Assembly: GCF_026162645.1 (NCBI RefSeq)
Contig: NZ_JAOTBE010000003.1
Location: 81,866 to 145,865, forward strand
Source of the DNA: Paracoccus rhizosphaerae
Lineage (GTDB): Bacteria; Pseudomonadota; Alphaproteobacteria; Rhodobacterales; Rhodobacteraceae
Reading direction: 5' to 3'
Length of the DNA: 64,000 nt
The notes beneath the pieces were generated by a model. It worked only from the letters and a program-made list of their open reading frames with translations. It was not told the origin of the DNA and made no database searches. A program made the position numbers and the translations under genes. Below are positions 25,262-37,404 of the stretch, piece by piece. Each line of letters opens with the position of its first letter. Within the stretch, counting starts at the first letter, position 1.

Positions 25262-26808
25262 AGGCCTTTGCCCACCTGCTGGAACGGCTGGCCTTCACCG
25301 CCGCGCGCAATGCCAAGCTGCGCCTGCTGCGGCATTACCTGGAACAGACCCCGGATCCCGACCGCGGCTATGCCCTGGCAGCGCTGACTGGCGATCTGAA
25401 GCTGCGGGCAGTCACGCCGGCCCTGCTGCGCGGCCTGATGGCCGAGCGCGTGGACGCGCAGCTGTTCGCCCTGTCCTATGATTTCGTGGGCGATCTGGCC
25501 GAAACCATCGCCCTTCTGTGGGACACGGACCAGGATCAGGACGTGCCGCTGCACCAAGCCGTCGCACTTTTGTCCAACACGGGCAAGGCGGGCCTGCCGG
25601 CCGCGATCGCCGACATGCTGGACAGGCTGGGGCCGTCGCAGCGCCTGGCGTTTCTCAAGCTGGCGACGGGCAACATGCGCGTCGGACTGTCGGCGCGCAT
25701 GGCCCGCATCGCTCTGGCCGACATGGGCCCGCCCGAGGTCAAGGACATCGAGGAGATCTGGCACGGCCTGACGCCCCCATATCAGCCGCTTTTCGACTGG
25801 ATCGGAGGCGGCGCGCGCCCCGAACATGCCGCACGCGCGCCGTTCCGCCCGGTGATGCTGTCGACGCCGGTCGATCTGGACCAGCTGCGCGCTTTCGATC
25901 CCACGGATTATACCGCCGAGTGGAAATGGGACGGCATTCGCGTGCAGGCCATCAACGACGGGAATACGCGCAGGCTCTATTCCCGGACCGGAGAGGATAT
26001 CGGCAAGGCCTTTCCCGACCTGCTGGACGCGTTGAACTTTGACGGTGCCCTGGACGGAGAGCTGTTGGTCAGGCGCGGGGAAGATGTCGCGCCCTTCGGA
26101 GACTTACAGAAGCGCCTTGGCCGCAAGGCAGTAGGTCGCGCCATGCTGGAGAGCCATCCGGCAGGGCTGCGGGTCTATGACGCAATGATCTGGCAGGGTC
26201 GCGACCTGCGCGACCTGCCCCACCAGGACCGCCGTGCCGTGCTCGAGACCGCGGATTTCGGCAGCGACCGGATCGACCTGTCGCCGCTGTTGCCGTTCGC
26301 GACCTGGGACGACTTGGCGGCCCTGCGGGCCGACCCGCCAAGCGTGGTCATCGAGGGCGTGATGATCAAGCGCCGCGACAGCGCTTACGTCGGCGGCCGG
26401 CCGCGCGGCCCCTGGTTCAAGTGGAAGCGCGACCCGATGGTGGTCGATGCCGTGATGCTCTATGCGCAACGCGGGCACGGCAAGCGGTCGGGATTCTACA
26501 GCGACTTCACCTTTGGCCTCTGGGACGGGCCGCAGCTGGTGCCGGTGGGCAAGGCCTATTTCGGCTTCACCGACGAGGAACTGCGCGAGCTGGACCGCTT
26601 CGTCAGGAACAACACGACGGAGCGCTTCGGCCCCGTACGCGCCGTCGCGCCCAAGCTGGTGCTGGAGGTCGCGTTCGAAGGGCTGAATGCCTCGCCCCGC
26701 CACAAGTCGGGCGTCGCGATGCGGTTCCCGCGCATCAGCCGCATCCGCTGGGACAAGCCTGTGGCCGAGGCCGACCGGCTGGAGACGCTGAAAGACATGA
26801 TTCCGTGA
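25258..26808 (+). CDS. ATP-dependent DNA ligase
   Basis: A 516-residue ATP-dependent ligase of the bacterial repair type. The N-terminal DNA-binding helical domain is followed by the adenylation motif EWKWDGIRVQ with the nucleotide-acceptor Lys223, then FDGALDGELLV (motif III region), EGVMIKRRDSAYVGGRPRGPWFKWKR (motifs IV-V), and an OB-fold with VLEVAFEGLNASPRHKSG. It seals nicks or breaks during repair, adenylated at Lys223. Its start overlaps the exonuclease stop, and its stop overlaps the helicase GTG. Confidence 0.92.
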   Translation: MKAFAHLLERLAFTAARNAKLRLLRHYLEQTPDPDRGYALAALTGDLKLRAVTPALLRGLMAERVDAQLFALSYDFVGDLAETIALLWDTDQDQDVPLHQAVALLSNTGKAGLPAAIADMLDRLGPSQRLAFLKLATGNMRVGLSARMARIALADMGPPEVKDIEEIWHGLTPPYQPLFDWIGGGARPEHAARAPFRPVMLSTPVDLDQLRAFDPTDYTAEWKWDGIRVQAINDGNTRRLYSRTGEDIGKAFPDLLDALNFDGALDGELLVRRGEDVAPFGDLQKRLGRKAVGRAMLESHPAGLRVYDAMIWQGRDLRDLPHQDRRAVLETADFGSDRIDLSPLLPFATWDDLAALRADPPSVVIEGVMIKRRDSAYVGGRPRGPWFKWKRDPMVVDAVMLYAQRGHGKRSGFYSDFTFGLWDGPQLVPVGKAYFGFTDEELRELDRFVRNNTTERFGPVRAVAPKLVLEVAFEGLNASPRHKSGVAMRFPRISRIRWDKPVAEADRLETLKDMIP

Positions 26809-29183
26809 ACCTGCCGCAGGACTTCCAGGACTGGTTCGCCGCGCAGGGCTGGCAGCCGCATCCCCACCAGATCGACCTGCTGAACGCCACGGGCGACAGC
26901 CTGCTGATCGCGCCGACCGGTGGCGGCAAGACGCTGGCCGGGTTCCTGCCCAGCCTGGTCGAATTGCGCGATCCGCCGGGCGGGCTGCACACGCTCTATG
27001 TCTCGCCGCTGAAGGCGCTGACGGCAGACATCGCGCGCAACCTGTCGCGTCCGGTTGCGGATCTGAACCTGAAGATCCGGATCGAGGACCGGACCGGCGA
27101 CACAAGGTCCAGCCAGCGGGCGCGGCAGCGCATCGATCCGCCCGACATCCTGCTGACGACGCCCGAATCCCTGGCGCTGATGCTGTCCTATGAACAGGCA
27201 CCGGCAATCTTCGGCAGCCTGCGCCGCGTGGTTCTGGACGAGCTGCATGCCCTGGCCGAAAACAAGCGCGGCGACCAGCTGATGCTGTGCCTGTCGCGGC
27301 TGAAGGCGCTGGCCCCCCGGCTGATCGTCACTGGCCTGTCGGCCACGGTCGAGGACCCTGATCGCCTGGCCCGCTTCATGGGCAGCGCGACCGTGATCCA
27401 CGCCGATCCCGGACCAGACCCCGACATCGCCATGCTGCCGACCACGCGTCCCGCGCCCTGGGCCGGGGGAGGCGGCCATTACTCGGTGCCCGATGTCCTG
27501 ACCGAGGTCGCGCGCGCCAACACGACCATCATCTTCATCAACACCCGCGCGCAGGCCGAGCTGTTCTTTCAGGCGATCTGGGCCGCGAACGACGCAAACC
27601 TGCCCATTGGCCTGCATCACGGCAGCCTGTCCCGCGAGGCGCGCCAGCGGGTCGAGGCAGCCATGGCCGCGGGCGAACTGCGGGCCGTGGTGGCCACCGG
27701 CAGCTTGGATCTGGGCATCGACTGGGGATCGGTCGATCTGGTGATCCAAGTCGGCGCACCCAAGAACGTCAAGCGGCTGGTCCAGCGGATCGGGCGGGCC
27801 AACCACCGCTACAACGCCCCCAGCCGCGCCCGCATCGTTCCCGCCAACCGGTTCGAGGTCATCGAATGCGTCGCGGCCCTGCAGGCCGTGCGCGAGCGCG
27901 ACCTTGATGGTGACGACCGTGGGCCGGGGCCGCTGGACGTCCTCTGCCAGCATATCCTCTTGACCGCCTGCGCGGGCCCCTTCGATGCCGACGACCTGTT
28001 CAGAGAGGTGCGCGAGGCCGGGCCCTATCGGAACCTGGACAGGGAGGATTTCGATGCCTGTCTGGATTTCGCGGCCACCGGCGGCTATGCGCTGCGGGCC
28101 TATGACCGCTGGCAGCGGCTGATGCTTCGCGACGGGCTGTGGCGGCTGCGCGACCCGCGGGCCGCGCGCGACCTTCGCATGAACATCGGCACCATCGTCG
28201 AGGCCGAGATGCTGAAGGTCCGCCTGCGCGGCCGCGGCGGCACGCCCTTGGGCGAGGTGGAAGAGAGCTTTGCATCATCCCTGGTCCGTGGCGACACCTT
28301 CCTGATCGGTGGGCAGACTGTCCGCTACGATGCGCTGCGAGAGATGGTGGTCGAGGTTACCAGGCAGCCGACGAAGGAACCTCGGATTGCCGTCTATTCC
28401 GGGCTGAAGCTTGCAACCTCGACCCAGCTGTCGCACAGGGTGCTGGCGCTGGTTGGCGATCCGGCGGCGCATGCGGGACTGCCCGAGGACACGCGCCGCT
28501 GGCTGGCCCTGCAGGCCAGGGTCAGCACGTTGCCGCGCCCCGGGGTGCTGGTCACCGAAAGTTTCGAGCATCACGGCCGCTGGCACTTCGTCCTCTATGG
28601 CTTTGCCGGCCGGCATGCATTGCAGACCCTGGGCCTTTTGATGACCCGGACGATGGAGATCGGCGGGCTGGGTCCGATCGGCTTTCTGGCGACCGACTAT
28701 GCGCTGCTGATCACGTCGCTGGACGCGGTAACCGATCCGGCGCCGCTTCTGGACCTGGACGGGCTGCGCGGAGGCCTCGGCGACTGGCTGGCCAGCAATG
28801 CAGTCATGAAGCGAACGTTCCGCAATGTGGCGGTCATATCCGGTCTGATCCAGCGCAACCTGCCGGGCCAGCGGAAATCCGGGCGGCAGGCGACATTTTC
28901 CAGCGACATCCTGTATGATACTTTGCGCAGGTATGATCCCGACCATCTGTTGCTGCGCATCACCGCCGATGAAGCGCGGCGGGGGCTTGTGGATTTCGAC
29001 CGAATCGAGGAAATGCTGGGCCGCACCGACCGCATCGACCACCGGATGCTGGACCGCGTTTCGCCCCTCGCCGCGCCGCTGATGCTCGAGAAAGGACGCG
29101 TTCCCATTGCCGGCCAGGCACAAGAGCGGATGGCCGAGGCCGAGGCGGCGGCGTTGATGGCAGAGGCGGGATTGACGACGTGA
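26805..29183 (+). CDS. Ligase-associated DEXH-box DNA helicase (Lhr-like)
   Basis: A 792-residue superfamily 2 helicase. Walker A APTGGGKT lies near residues 36-43, the motif II box DELHA (a DExH variant) near 145-149, then GLSATVEDPD, FINTRAQAELFFQ and LVQRIGRANHR (motif VI). A long C-terminal Lhr-type region follows. It starts with GTG overlapping the ligase stop (GTGA); an in-frame ATG at 26421 would lie inside the ligase and is rejected. It is the helicase of the ligase repair module, probably unwinding damaged duplexes for the exonuclease and ligase. Confidence 0.9.
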   Translation: MNLPQDFQDWFAAQGWQPHPHQIDLLNATGDSLLIAPTGGGKTLAGFLPSLVELRDPPGGLHTLYVSPLKALTADIARNLSRPVADLNLKIRIEDRTGDTRSSQRARQRIDPPDILLTTPESLALMLSYEQAPAIFGSLRRVVLDELHALAENKRGDQLMLCLSRLKALAPRLIVTGLSATVEDPDRLARFMGSATVIHADPGPDPDIAMLPTTRPAPWAGGGGHYSVPDVLTEVARANTTIIFINTRAQAELFFQAIWAANDANLPIGLHHGSLSREARQRVEAAMAAGELRAVVATGSLDLGIDWGSVDLVIQVGAPKNVKRLVQRIGRANHRYNAPSRARIVPANRFEVIECVAALQAVRERDLDGDDRGPGPLDVLCQHILLTACAGPFDADDLFREVREAGPYRNLDREDFDACLDFAATGGYALRAYDRWQRLMLRDGLWRLRDPRAARDLRMNIGTIVEAEMLKVRLRGRGGTPLGEVEESFASSLVRGDTFLIGGQTVRYDALREMVVEVTRQPTKEPRIAVYSGLKLATSTQLSHRVLALVGDPAAHAGLPEDTRRWLALQARVSTLPRPGVLVTESFEHHGRWHFVLYGFAGRHALQTLGLLMTRTMEIGGLGPIGFLATDYALLITSLDAVTDPAPLLDLDGLRGGLGDWLASNAVMKRTFRNVAVISGLIQRNLPGQRKSGRQATFSSDILYDTLRRYDPDHLLLRITADEARRGLVDFDRIEEMLGRTDRIDHRMLDRVSPLAAPLMLEKGRVPIAGQAQERMAEAEAAALMAEAGLTT

Positions 29184-29869
29184 CGGCCCATTCCTTCGAT
29201 TTCAACGGCCAGCGCCTTGACGCACGGGCCTCGGGCGCGCTGTTCTGGCCGGCGCGGCGCTGTCTGGTCGTGTCTGACCTGCACCTGGGCAAGTCCGAGC
29301 GGATGGCGCGGCGCGGCGGCGCCCTGCTGCCGCCCTACGAGACCGAGGCGACCCTGGACAGGCTCGAGGCGGAGATCGCCGCGACCGATCCCGACATCGT
29401 CGTCAGCCTGGGCGACGGGTTCGACGACGATGCGGCGGGACGCGGCTTGCCCGATGCCGTCTGCCAGCGCCTGCGCACGATGGCGGACGGGCGGCGCTGG
29501 ATCTGGATCAGCGGCAACCACGACCCCGGTGCGATCTGCCCCAGAATGCCGGGACAGTCGGTGGATGCGCTGCATGACGGGCTGGTCCTGCGGCACGAGG
29601 CCGGGCAGGGACCGGACGTGTCGGGGCATTACCATCCCTGCGTGACGCTGGCAGGGCAGCGGCTGCGTTGCTTTCTGGTCGGGCGGGATCACCTGATCCT
29701 GCCTGCCTTCGGAACCTATACAGGCGGATTGCCGGTGACGGATGCGGCGCTGGCGCGGCTTGTGCCGCAAGGCATCGCCATCGCCTGTGGCGGGCGCCCC
29801 TTCGTGCTTCCGGTGGGCCTTCAGCGTCAGCCACGTAAAAAGGCCGGCGGATGGCGCCGGCCCTTCTGA
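29180..29869 (+). CDS. pdeM: Ligase-associated metallophosphoesterase PdeM
   Basis: A 229-residue calcineurin-type phosphoesterase: CLVVSDLHLGKSERMARRGG, SLGDGFDDDAAG, WISGNHDPGA and SGHYHPCVT are the metal-binding motifs in order. It completes the ligase repair operon. The GTG start overlaps the helicase stop. Its C-terminal codons (KKAGGWRRPF) also encode, on the opposite strand, a stem-loop terminator for the outer-membrane gene beyond it. Confidence 0.88.
   Translation: MTAHSFDFNGQRLDARASGALFWPARRCLVVSDLHLGKSERMARRGGALLPPYETEATLDRLEAEIAATDPDIVVSLGDGFDDDAAGRGLPDAVCQRLRTMADGRRWIWISGNHDPGAICPRMPGQSVDALHDGLVLRHEAGQGPDVSGHYHPCVTLAGQRLRCFLVGRDHLILPAFGTYTGGLPVTDAALARLVPQGIAIACGGRPFVLPVGLQRQPRKKAGGWRRPF
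29837..29862 (-). terminator. Terminator of the outer-membrane gene, inside pdeM coding sequence
   Basis: On the minus strand a perfect 8-bp stem (GGCCGGCG with CGCCGGCC, loop CCATC) is followed by TTTTT at 29841-29837. It sits within the last codons of pdeM, which runs the other way, and just past the stop of the barrel gene. Confidence 0.75.
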
Positions 29870-29884
29870 GATCTGCAAGGCGGT

Positions 29885-30637
29885 TCAGAACCGGAAGTTC
29901 ACGCCGACCTTGACGTTGCTGTGCGTCGGCGTCGCCCGCGTCGCGACCGAGGTATCGCCGTCGGTGTCGAATTCGACCGTGGTTTCGCCGAAGTCGCGAT
30001 ACTGGTATTCCGCGAAGACCGACATCCGTTCCGACATCTGGCGTTCCAGCCCTAGGCCGAGGGCATAGCCGGTGTTTGAATAGCCGACGGTCTCCGAGCT
30101 GTCGTCCTGGCTGCCGATATAGTCGAATTCGCCATGCGCGACGCCGGCGGTGCCGTAGACGAGCGTGCCGGGCGAAACCTCGTATCCGGTCTTCATGACC
30201 AGCGTGGCCACATATTTGACCTCGCTTTCAAGGGTGCCGTCGAAATCGAACGCGGCGACAGGGTCGCTACCGTCAACGCTGCCGCCTTCGATGCCCAGCT
30301 CGGGTCCGAAGACCCACTTGTTGCGCTGCCAGCGATAGCCGACATGCAGGCCGCCGGTGATGCCCTTGATGTCGGCCTCGCCCAGGTCGGTGGCCCGGCG
30401 GGGGGGTTCGTCGCCGGACAACTCTTCGAAGCCGATCTCGTCATCGCCACTGAAGGAATAACCCAATGATCCGCCGACATAGCCGCCGGCCCAGTTGCTG
30501 ACCGCCACGGGCGCGACCACGACGGGCGCCACGTCGACCACCGGCGCGACGACCGGTTCCCCTGCCAACGCGGCTTGGCTGCCGATGAAGACCGCGGATG
30601 AGACGGCGAGTGCCGTCGCAATTCGAACTGCGTGCAT
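29885..30637 (-). CDS. Outer-membrane beta-barrel protein (OmpA-like/opacity type)
   Basis: A 250-residue exported protein with a signal peptide ending near QAALAG. A Val/Ala/Pro-rich spacer (VVDVAPVVVAPVAVS) leads to an eight-stranded barrel (NWAGGYVGGSLGYSF near the start). The C-terminal residues VKVGVNFRF end in the aromatic signature for outer-membrane assembly. It resembles porin-family/opacity-type barrels of alphaproteobacteria. The ATG at 30637 has AGGAG upstream and begins the signal peptide; an earlier ATG at 30694 adds a non-signal stretch. Confidence 0.85.
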   Translation of the reverse strand: MHAVRIATALAVSSAVFIGSQAALAGEPVVAPVVDVAPVVVAPVAVSNWAGGYVGGSLGYSFSGDDEIGFEELSGDEPPRRATDLGEADIKGITGGLHVGYRWQRNKWVFGPELGIEGGSVDGSDPVAAFDFDGTLESEVKYVATLVMKTGYEVSPGTLVYGTAGVAHGEFDYIGSQDDSSETVGYSNTGYALGLGLERQMSERMSVFAEYQYRDFGETTVEFDTDGDTSVATRATPTHSNVKVGVNFRF

Positions 30638-31141
30638 GATGGACTCCTGGTGACTGCGGCCGGAGGGCGGCCAGATAGCAAAAGCTTCCTTCAACTAATG
30701 CAGAACGAGGAGGGGCGGATCAAATGAAAGGGCAGACTTGGCGGCAGATCCGGCCAATGTCAGGCCGGCCGTGGTCTTTCTGCAACAACCTGAAGCTGTG
30801 TTGGTGCGGGCCGACCCCGCGGGTATGAGCGGGTCAGCCCAAGGGCAGGGAGCCGGACGATCTGCGCACTCTCCAGAATGTCTGCACCTCGACCCGCGTC
30901 CGCTCCTGCTTTGCCTGCTGCATGTGGCCACACGCTGCCGGTTCGGGAAGGCGTATCAGATTGAGAGCCGCAGGCGTCGTCCCCTACGTGCCGCCGCGAT
31001 GCATCCTACACCAACAGCGACAAGGCCTGCGCACGGGGACGGGTATCGCCTCAATGTATCAGTCATCATGATTTGAACTGCAGGAAGACTCATCCACTTC
31101 CCCACGGGCGCGCGGATACCGCGCACCCGCCGAAGCGCCGG
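30638..31141. other. Noncoding gap between the barrel gene and gyrB
   Basis: About 500 bases with no ORF showing protein-like sequence on either strand. It contains the barrel-gene leader (30638-30700) and a strong hairpin beyond gyrB at 31106-31128. The rest (30700-31100) shows no repeat or recognisable element by eye. Confidence 0.5.
31106..31128 (-). terminator. Hairpin downstream of gyrB
   Basis: A 10-bp stem (GGGCGCGCGG with CCGCGCACCC, one G-U pair) and ATA loop, 14 bases past the gyrB stop on the minus strand. No U-run follows, so it is a weak terminator or an mRNA-end structure. Confidence 0.5.
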
Positions 31142-33763
<2,622 letters not shown>

Positions 33764-34837
33764 TCATGCGACCTCCTCGGCCACTGAAAGACCGTCAGTC
33801 TTCGTGACCGACAGGAGGCGTGCACGCGGCCCGAAGGCGGTAAACAATTCCGCCCCGGTGCCGGTCAGCAGGCTCTGCGCGGGCAGCGCGATGATCCGGT
33901 CATAGAGCGCGGCCCGGCGATCGGCATCCAGGTGGGCGGCCACCTCGTCCAGCAGCAGCAGGACCGGCTGGTCGGACAGCGCACGGGCATTGGCCAGGAT
34001 CAGGGACAGCAGCAGCGCCTTCTGCTCTCCGGTCGAGGAAAGGGCCGCCGGCATGTCCTGCGAGCCCCAGGTCGCGCCAAGATCGGCGCGGTGCGGGCCG
34101 GTCAGCGTCCGCCCCGCCGCCAGGTCGCGGGGGCGCGTGGCGGCCATCCGGCCTGCGATGCTGTCGGCGTCCATGTCGTCGGCCGCGCCTTCACCGGGCA
34201 GGAGGGTCAGCCGCGCGGCCGGAAAATCCCCGCCATCCTGGGCCGCGGTGATCGCCTCCAGCGCCGCCAGCCGGTTGCGGGTCAAGGCGCTGCCGGCCTC
34301 GGCCATCTGCCCTTCCAAAGCGCGGTACCAGCCGGCGTCGTGGATCTGGTCCCGCAGCAGGCGGTTCCGTTCACGCATGGCCTTGTCATAGGCCAGCGCC
34401 AGATCGGCATGGTCGGGCATCAGCGACAGGGTCACCCGATCCAGGAAGCGCCGTCGTGACTCGGGGGCATCGGACCACAGCCGGTCCATCGCGGGAACCA
34501 GCCAGATGACCCGCACCAGGCGTGCCAGCTGCGTCTGGGGGGCAGGCTTGTCGTCGATGATCACGCCGCGGGTCTGCCCCGGCGGCGCGGCTGTCTCGAC
34601 CGCGTGATCCCCAAGCGTCGCGCGGATGCGCCAGCCGGCGTCGGGACCCTGCCGCGCCTGTTCGACCGCCGGCGCCGCGCGCAGCCCGCGGCCCGGTGCC
34701 AGCATCGACACGGCCTCAAGGATGTTGGTCTTGCCGGACCCGTTCGGCCCGAAGATCGCCAGCGGCCGCACGTCCAGCCCAAGCTCCAGCCGAGGCCAGG
34801 ACCTGAACTGCGCCAGCCGCAGCGACGTCAGCGTCAC
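33764..34837 (-). CDS. recF: DNA replication and repair protein RecF
   Basis: A 357-residue SMC-like ATPase for gap repair by the RecFOR pathway. Walker A FGPNGSGKTNILEA is near residue 30; later features are LTGPHRADLG, SSTGEQKALLLSLILANA (signature) and LLLLDEVAAHLDADRR (Walker B). The start is GTG at 34837, overlapping the dnaN stop (GTGA). RecF loads RecA at single-strand gaps. Gene order dnaN-recF-gyrB is the classic replication cluster. Confidence 0.95.
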   Translation of the reverse strand: MTLTSLRLAQFRSWPRLELGLDVRPLAIFGPNGSGKTNILEAVSMLAPGRGLRAAPAVEQARQGPDAGWRIRATLGDHAVETAAPPGQTRGVIIDDKPAPQTQLARLVRVIWLVPAMDRLWSDAPESRRRFLDRVTLSLMPDHADLALAYDKAMRERNRLLRDQIHDAGWYRALEGQMAEAGSALTRNRLAALEAITAAQDGGDFPAARLTLLPGEGAADDMDADSIAGRMAATRPRDLAAGRTLTGPHRADLGATWGSQDMPAALSSTGEQKALLLSLILANARALSDQPVLLLLDEVAAHLDADRRAALYDRIIALPAQSLLTGTGAELFTAFGPRARLLSVTKTDGLSVAEEVA

Positions 34838-35952
34838 ACGCGCATCGGCATGACGACATAGACCGCCGTCTGGTCGCTGCCCTCACGGATCAGCGCCGCA
34901 TCGCCGGAACCGTTGAACATGAAGACCGCATTGTCGCGGTCGACCTGGCTGGCAATTTCCTGCAGGTACTTGGCGTTGAAGCCGATCTCCAGCGGATCGT
35001 CGGCATAGGCCACGATCAGCTCCTCTTCGGCGGCCCCGGCATCGGGGGCGTTCACCGACAGGACCAGCCGGTCCTGGTCCAGCGACAGCTTAACGGCGCG
35101 GGACCGTTCGCTGCTGACGGTGGCGACGCGGTCGACGGCACGGGCAAAGTCGGTGGCGTCCACCTCCAGCTTGCGGGCATTGCCCTGCGGGATCACGCGG
35201 CTGTAGTCGGGGAAGGTCCCGTCGATCACCTTCGAGGTCAGCGTGATCGTCGGCGTGGCGAAGCGGACCTTGGTTTCGCTAACGGACACGGCGATCTCTG
35301 CCTCGTCGTCGTCCAGAAGCTTCCGCAACTCTCCGACGGTCTTACGCGGGACGATGACACCCGGCATGTCGTCGGCGCCGACGGGCAGGGGCGCGTCGAT
35401 GCGCGCCAGACGGTGGCCGTCGGTCGCCACGCAGCGAAGCATCGGCCCGTCCTCGGCCTTGGCGACATGCATGTAGACGCCGTTCAGGTAATAGCGCGTC
35501 TCCTCGGTCGAGATCGCGAACTTGGACTTGTCGAACAGCCGCCGCAGCACGCCCGCCGATGCCCGGAAGTTGGCGCTGTATTCGCTGGAGGCCATGACCG
35601 GGAAATCCTCCCGCGGCAGGGTCGCCAGGCTGAAGGACGACCGGCCGGCCTGTACGGACAGGCGTCCGGCCGCGTCGTCGCTGGCGATCTGCACCAGCGC
35701 GCCGTCTGGCAGCTTGCGTGCGATCTCGTTCAGCATGACGGCGCTGACGGTGGTCGCTCCTGGGCGTTCCACCTGCGCGGCGGCGCTGTCCACGACCTCG
35801 GTATCCAGGTCGGTCGCGCGGAAGCTGACGCCCTCGGCCGAGGCCTCGATCAGGACGTTGGCCAGGATCGGAATGGTGTTGCGACGCTCGACAACGGACT
35901 GGGCCTGCGACACGGCCTTGACCAGAACGGCGCGTTCGATCGAGAATTTCAT
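34834..35952 (-). CDS. dnaN: DNA polymerase III beta sliding clamp
   Basis: A 372-residue clamp. The start MKFSIERAVLVKAVSQAQ is the family pattern, and the C-terminus DQTAVYVVMPMRV ends with the typical PMR-type tail. Three topologically similar domains form the ring that tethers polymerase III. The ATG at 35952 is preferred over a 6-residue upstream extension. Its stop overlaps the recF GTG, so recF is likely translationally coupled. An 87-base gap to dnaA lies upstream. Confidence 0.97.
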   Translation of the reverse strand: MKFSIERAVLVKAVSQAQSVVERRNTIPILANVLIEASAEGVSFRATDLDTEVVDSAAAQVERPGATTVSAVMLNEIARKLPDGALVQIASDDAAGRLSVQAGRSSFSLATLPREDFPVMASSEYSANFRASAGVLRRLFDKSKFAISTEETRYYLNGVYMHVAKAEDGPMLRCVATDGHRLARIDAPLPVGADDMPGVIVPRKTVGELRKLLDDDEAEIAVSVSETKVRFATPTITLTSKVIDGTFPDYSRVIPQGNARKLEVDATDFARAVDRVATVSSERSRAVKLSLDQDRLVLSVNAPDAGAAEEELIVAYADDPLEIGFNAKYLQEIASQVDRDNAVFMFNGSGDAALIREGSDQTAVYVVMPMRV

Positions 35953-36039
35953 CGGTTTTCCCTGTCCCATAGGGCCTTCGGCCCGTTTGTCGGACCTGAT
36001 GTGTAACCGCGTGCGCAGGCGGTCACAAGATTTTCGTGA

Positions 36040-37404
36040 TCAGGCTTCCAGCATGCGCTTGAGGACGGCGATATCCTCGACCATGCTGCTGTCCTCGACC
36101 AGCAGCTCCTCGATCTTGCGGACGCCGTGCATGATCGTGGTGTGGTCGCGACCCCCGAAGCGGCGGCCGATCTCCGGAAGGCTGCGGCTCGTCAGCTGCT
36201 TGGACAGGTACATGGCGATCTGGCGCGGGCGGGCGACGTTGCGGGCGCGCTTGGGGCCGATCATGTCGGCCAGGCGGATGTTGTAATGTTCCGCCACCCG
36301 GCGCTGGATGTCGTCGATGTTGATCTTGCGGTCGTTGGTGCGCAGGATGTCGGCCAGGCATTCCTGCGCGACCTCAAGCGTGATCTCGCGGCGCAGAAGG
36401 CTGGCATGGGCGAACAGACGCTGCAGCGCGCCTTCCAGCACGCGGACGTTGGTGGTGATGCGATGGGCCAGGAATTCCAGCACGCCTGCGCCGATCTCGA
36501 GGTCCGGCTGCTGGGCGCGGAACGCTTCGGTCTTGGACTGCAGGATGCCAAGGCGCAGCTCGTAAGTGGTCGGGTGCACGTCGACGATCAGGCCGCAGGA
36601 CAGGCGCGACTTGATGCGCTCCTCGAGGCCCTTGATCTCGGCCGGGGCGCGGTCGGCTGATATGACGATCTGCTTGCCCTGGTCGACCAGCGCGTTGAAG
36701 GTGTGGAAGAATTCTTCCTGGGTGCTGTCCTTGCCGGCGATGAACTGCACGTCGTCGACCATCAGCATGTTCACGTTCCGGAACATCCCCTTGAAGTCCA
36801 TGATCGTGCTTTCCCGCAGGGCCTGCACGAAGCGGTACATGAACTGCTCGGCCGAGAGATAGAGAACCTGCGCCGACGGATGGCGGGCCTGATAGTCATG
36901 CGCGATGGCGTGCATCAGGTGGGTTTTGCCCAAGCCCACGCCGCCATAGAGGAACAGCGGGTTGAAGCCCACCGGCCCGCCTTCGGCCACGCGGCGCGCG
37001 GCAGCATGGGCCAGCTCGTTCGGTTTGCCGACGACGAAGTTGCTGAACGTATAACGCGGGTCCAGCGGAGCGCCCAGGTCGGCGCGGGGGGCGCGGGTGG
37101 TCGGCGCCTCGGGGGCGTGGCTGGCGGGGGCGGCGGCCTGCGCGGCGGGACGCGGGGCCTGGCTGCCGATGTCGAAGCGCAGACGCTCGACCGTGGCGCC
37201 GGCGCGGGTCAGGACCGCCATGATGTCCTTGGCGAAGTGCCGGTTCACCCAGTCAGAGATGAAGCGCGTCGGGCTGACGAAATGCGCGGCACCGTCATCG
37301 ATGGCTGCAAGGTGCAGGGGCTTGATCCAGTGGTTGTAGTTGTTCGGCCCGACGCTCTTTTCCAATTCGGCGCATGCCTGACCCCAGATCCTGTCCATCA
37401 TCAT
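36040..37404 (-). CDS. dnaA: Chromosomal replication initiator DnaA
   Basis: A 454-residue initiator. Domain III contains LYGGVGLGKTHLMHAIAHDYQ (Walker A) and NMLMVDDVQFIAGKDSTQEEFFHTFN (Walker B). Domain IV ends with GRRFGGRDHTTIMHGVRKIEELL, the helix-turn-helix that reads DnaA boxes. Three consecutive ATG codons (37404, 37401, 37398) compete as start; I give the first, and the third is equally possible. A longer in-frame reading to 37581 lacks family similarity. It lies downstream of rpsT on the same strand. Confidence 0.96.
   Translation of the reverse strand: MMMDRIWGQACAELEKSVGPNNYNHWIKPLHLAAIDDGAAHFVSPTRFISDWVNRHFAKDIMAVLTRAGATVERLRFDIGSQAPRPAAQAAAPASHAPEAPTTRAPRADLGAPLDPRYTFSNFVVGKPNELAHAAARRVAEGGPVGFNPLFLYGGVGLGKTHLMHAIAHDYQARHPSAQVLYLSAEQFMYRFVQALRESTIMDFKGMFRNVNMLMVDDVQFIAGKDSTQEEFFHTFNALVDQGKQIVISADRAPAEIKGLEERIKSRLSCGLIVDVHPTTYELRLGILQSKTEAFRAQQPDLEIGAGVLEFLAHRITTNVRVLEGALQRLFAHASLLRREITLEVAQECLADILRTNDRKINIDDIQRRVAEHYNIRLADMIGPKRARNVARPRQIAMYLSKQLTSRSLPEIGRRFGGRDHTTIMHGVRKIEELLVEDSSMVEDIAVLKRMLEA

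Noticed and set aside
30738..31076. Plus-strand frame in the barrel-gyrB gap
   Set aside because: Composition is Arg/Pro/Ala-rich without any protein-like pattern and no ribosome site.
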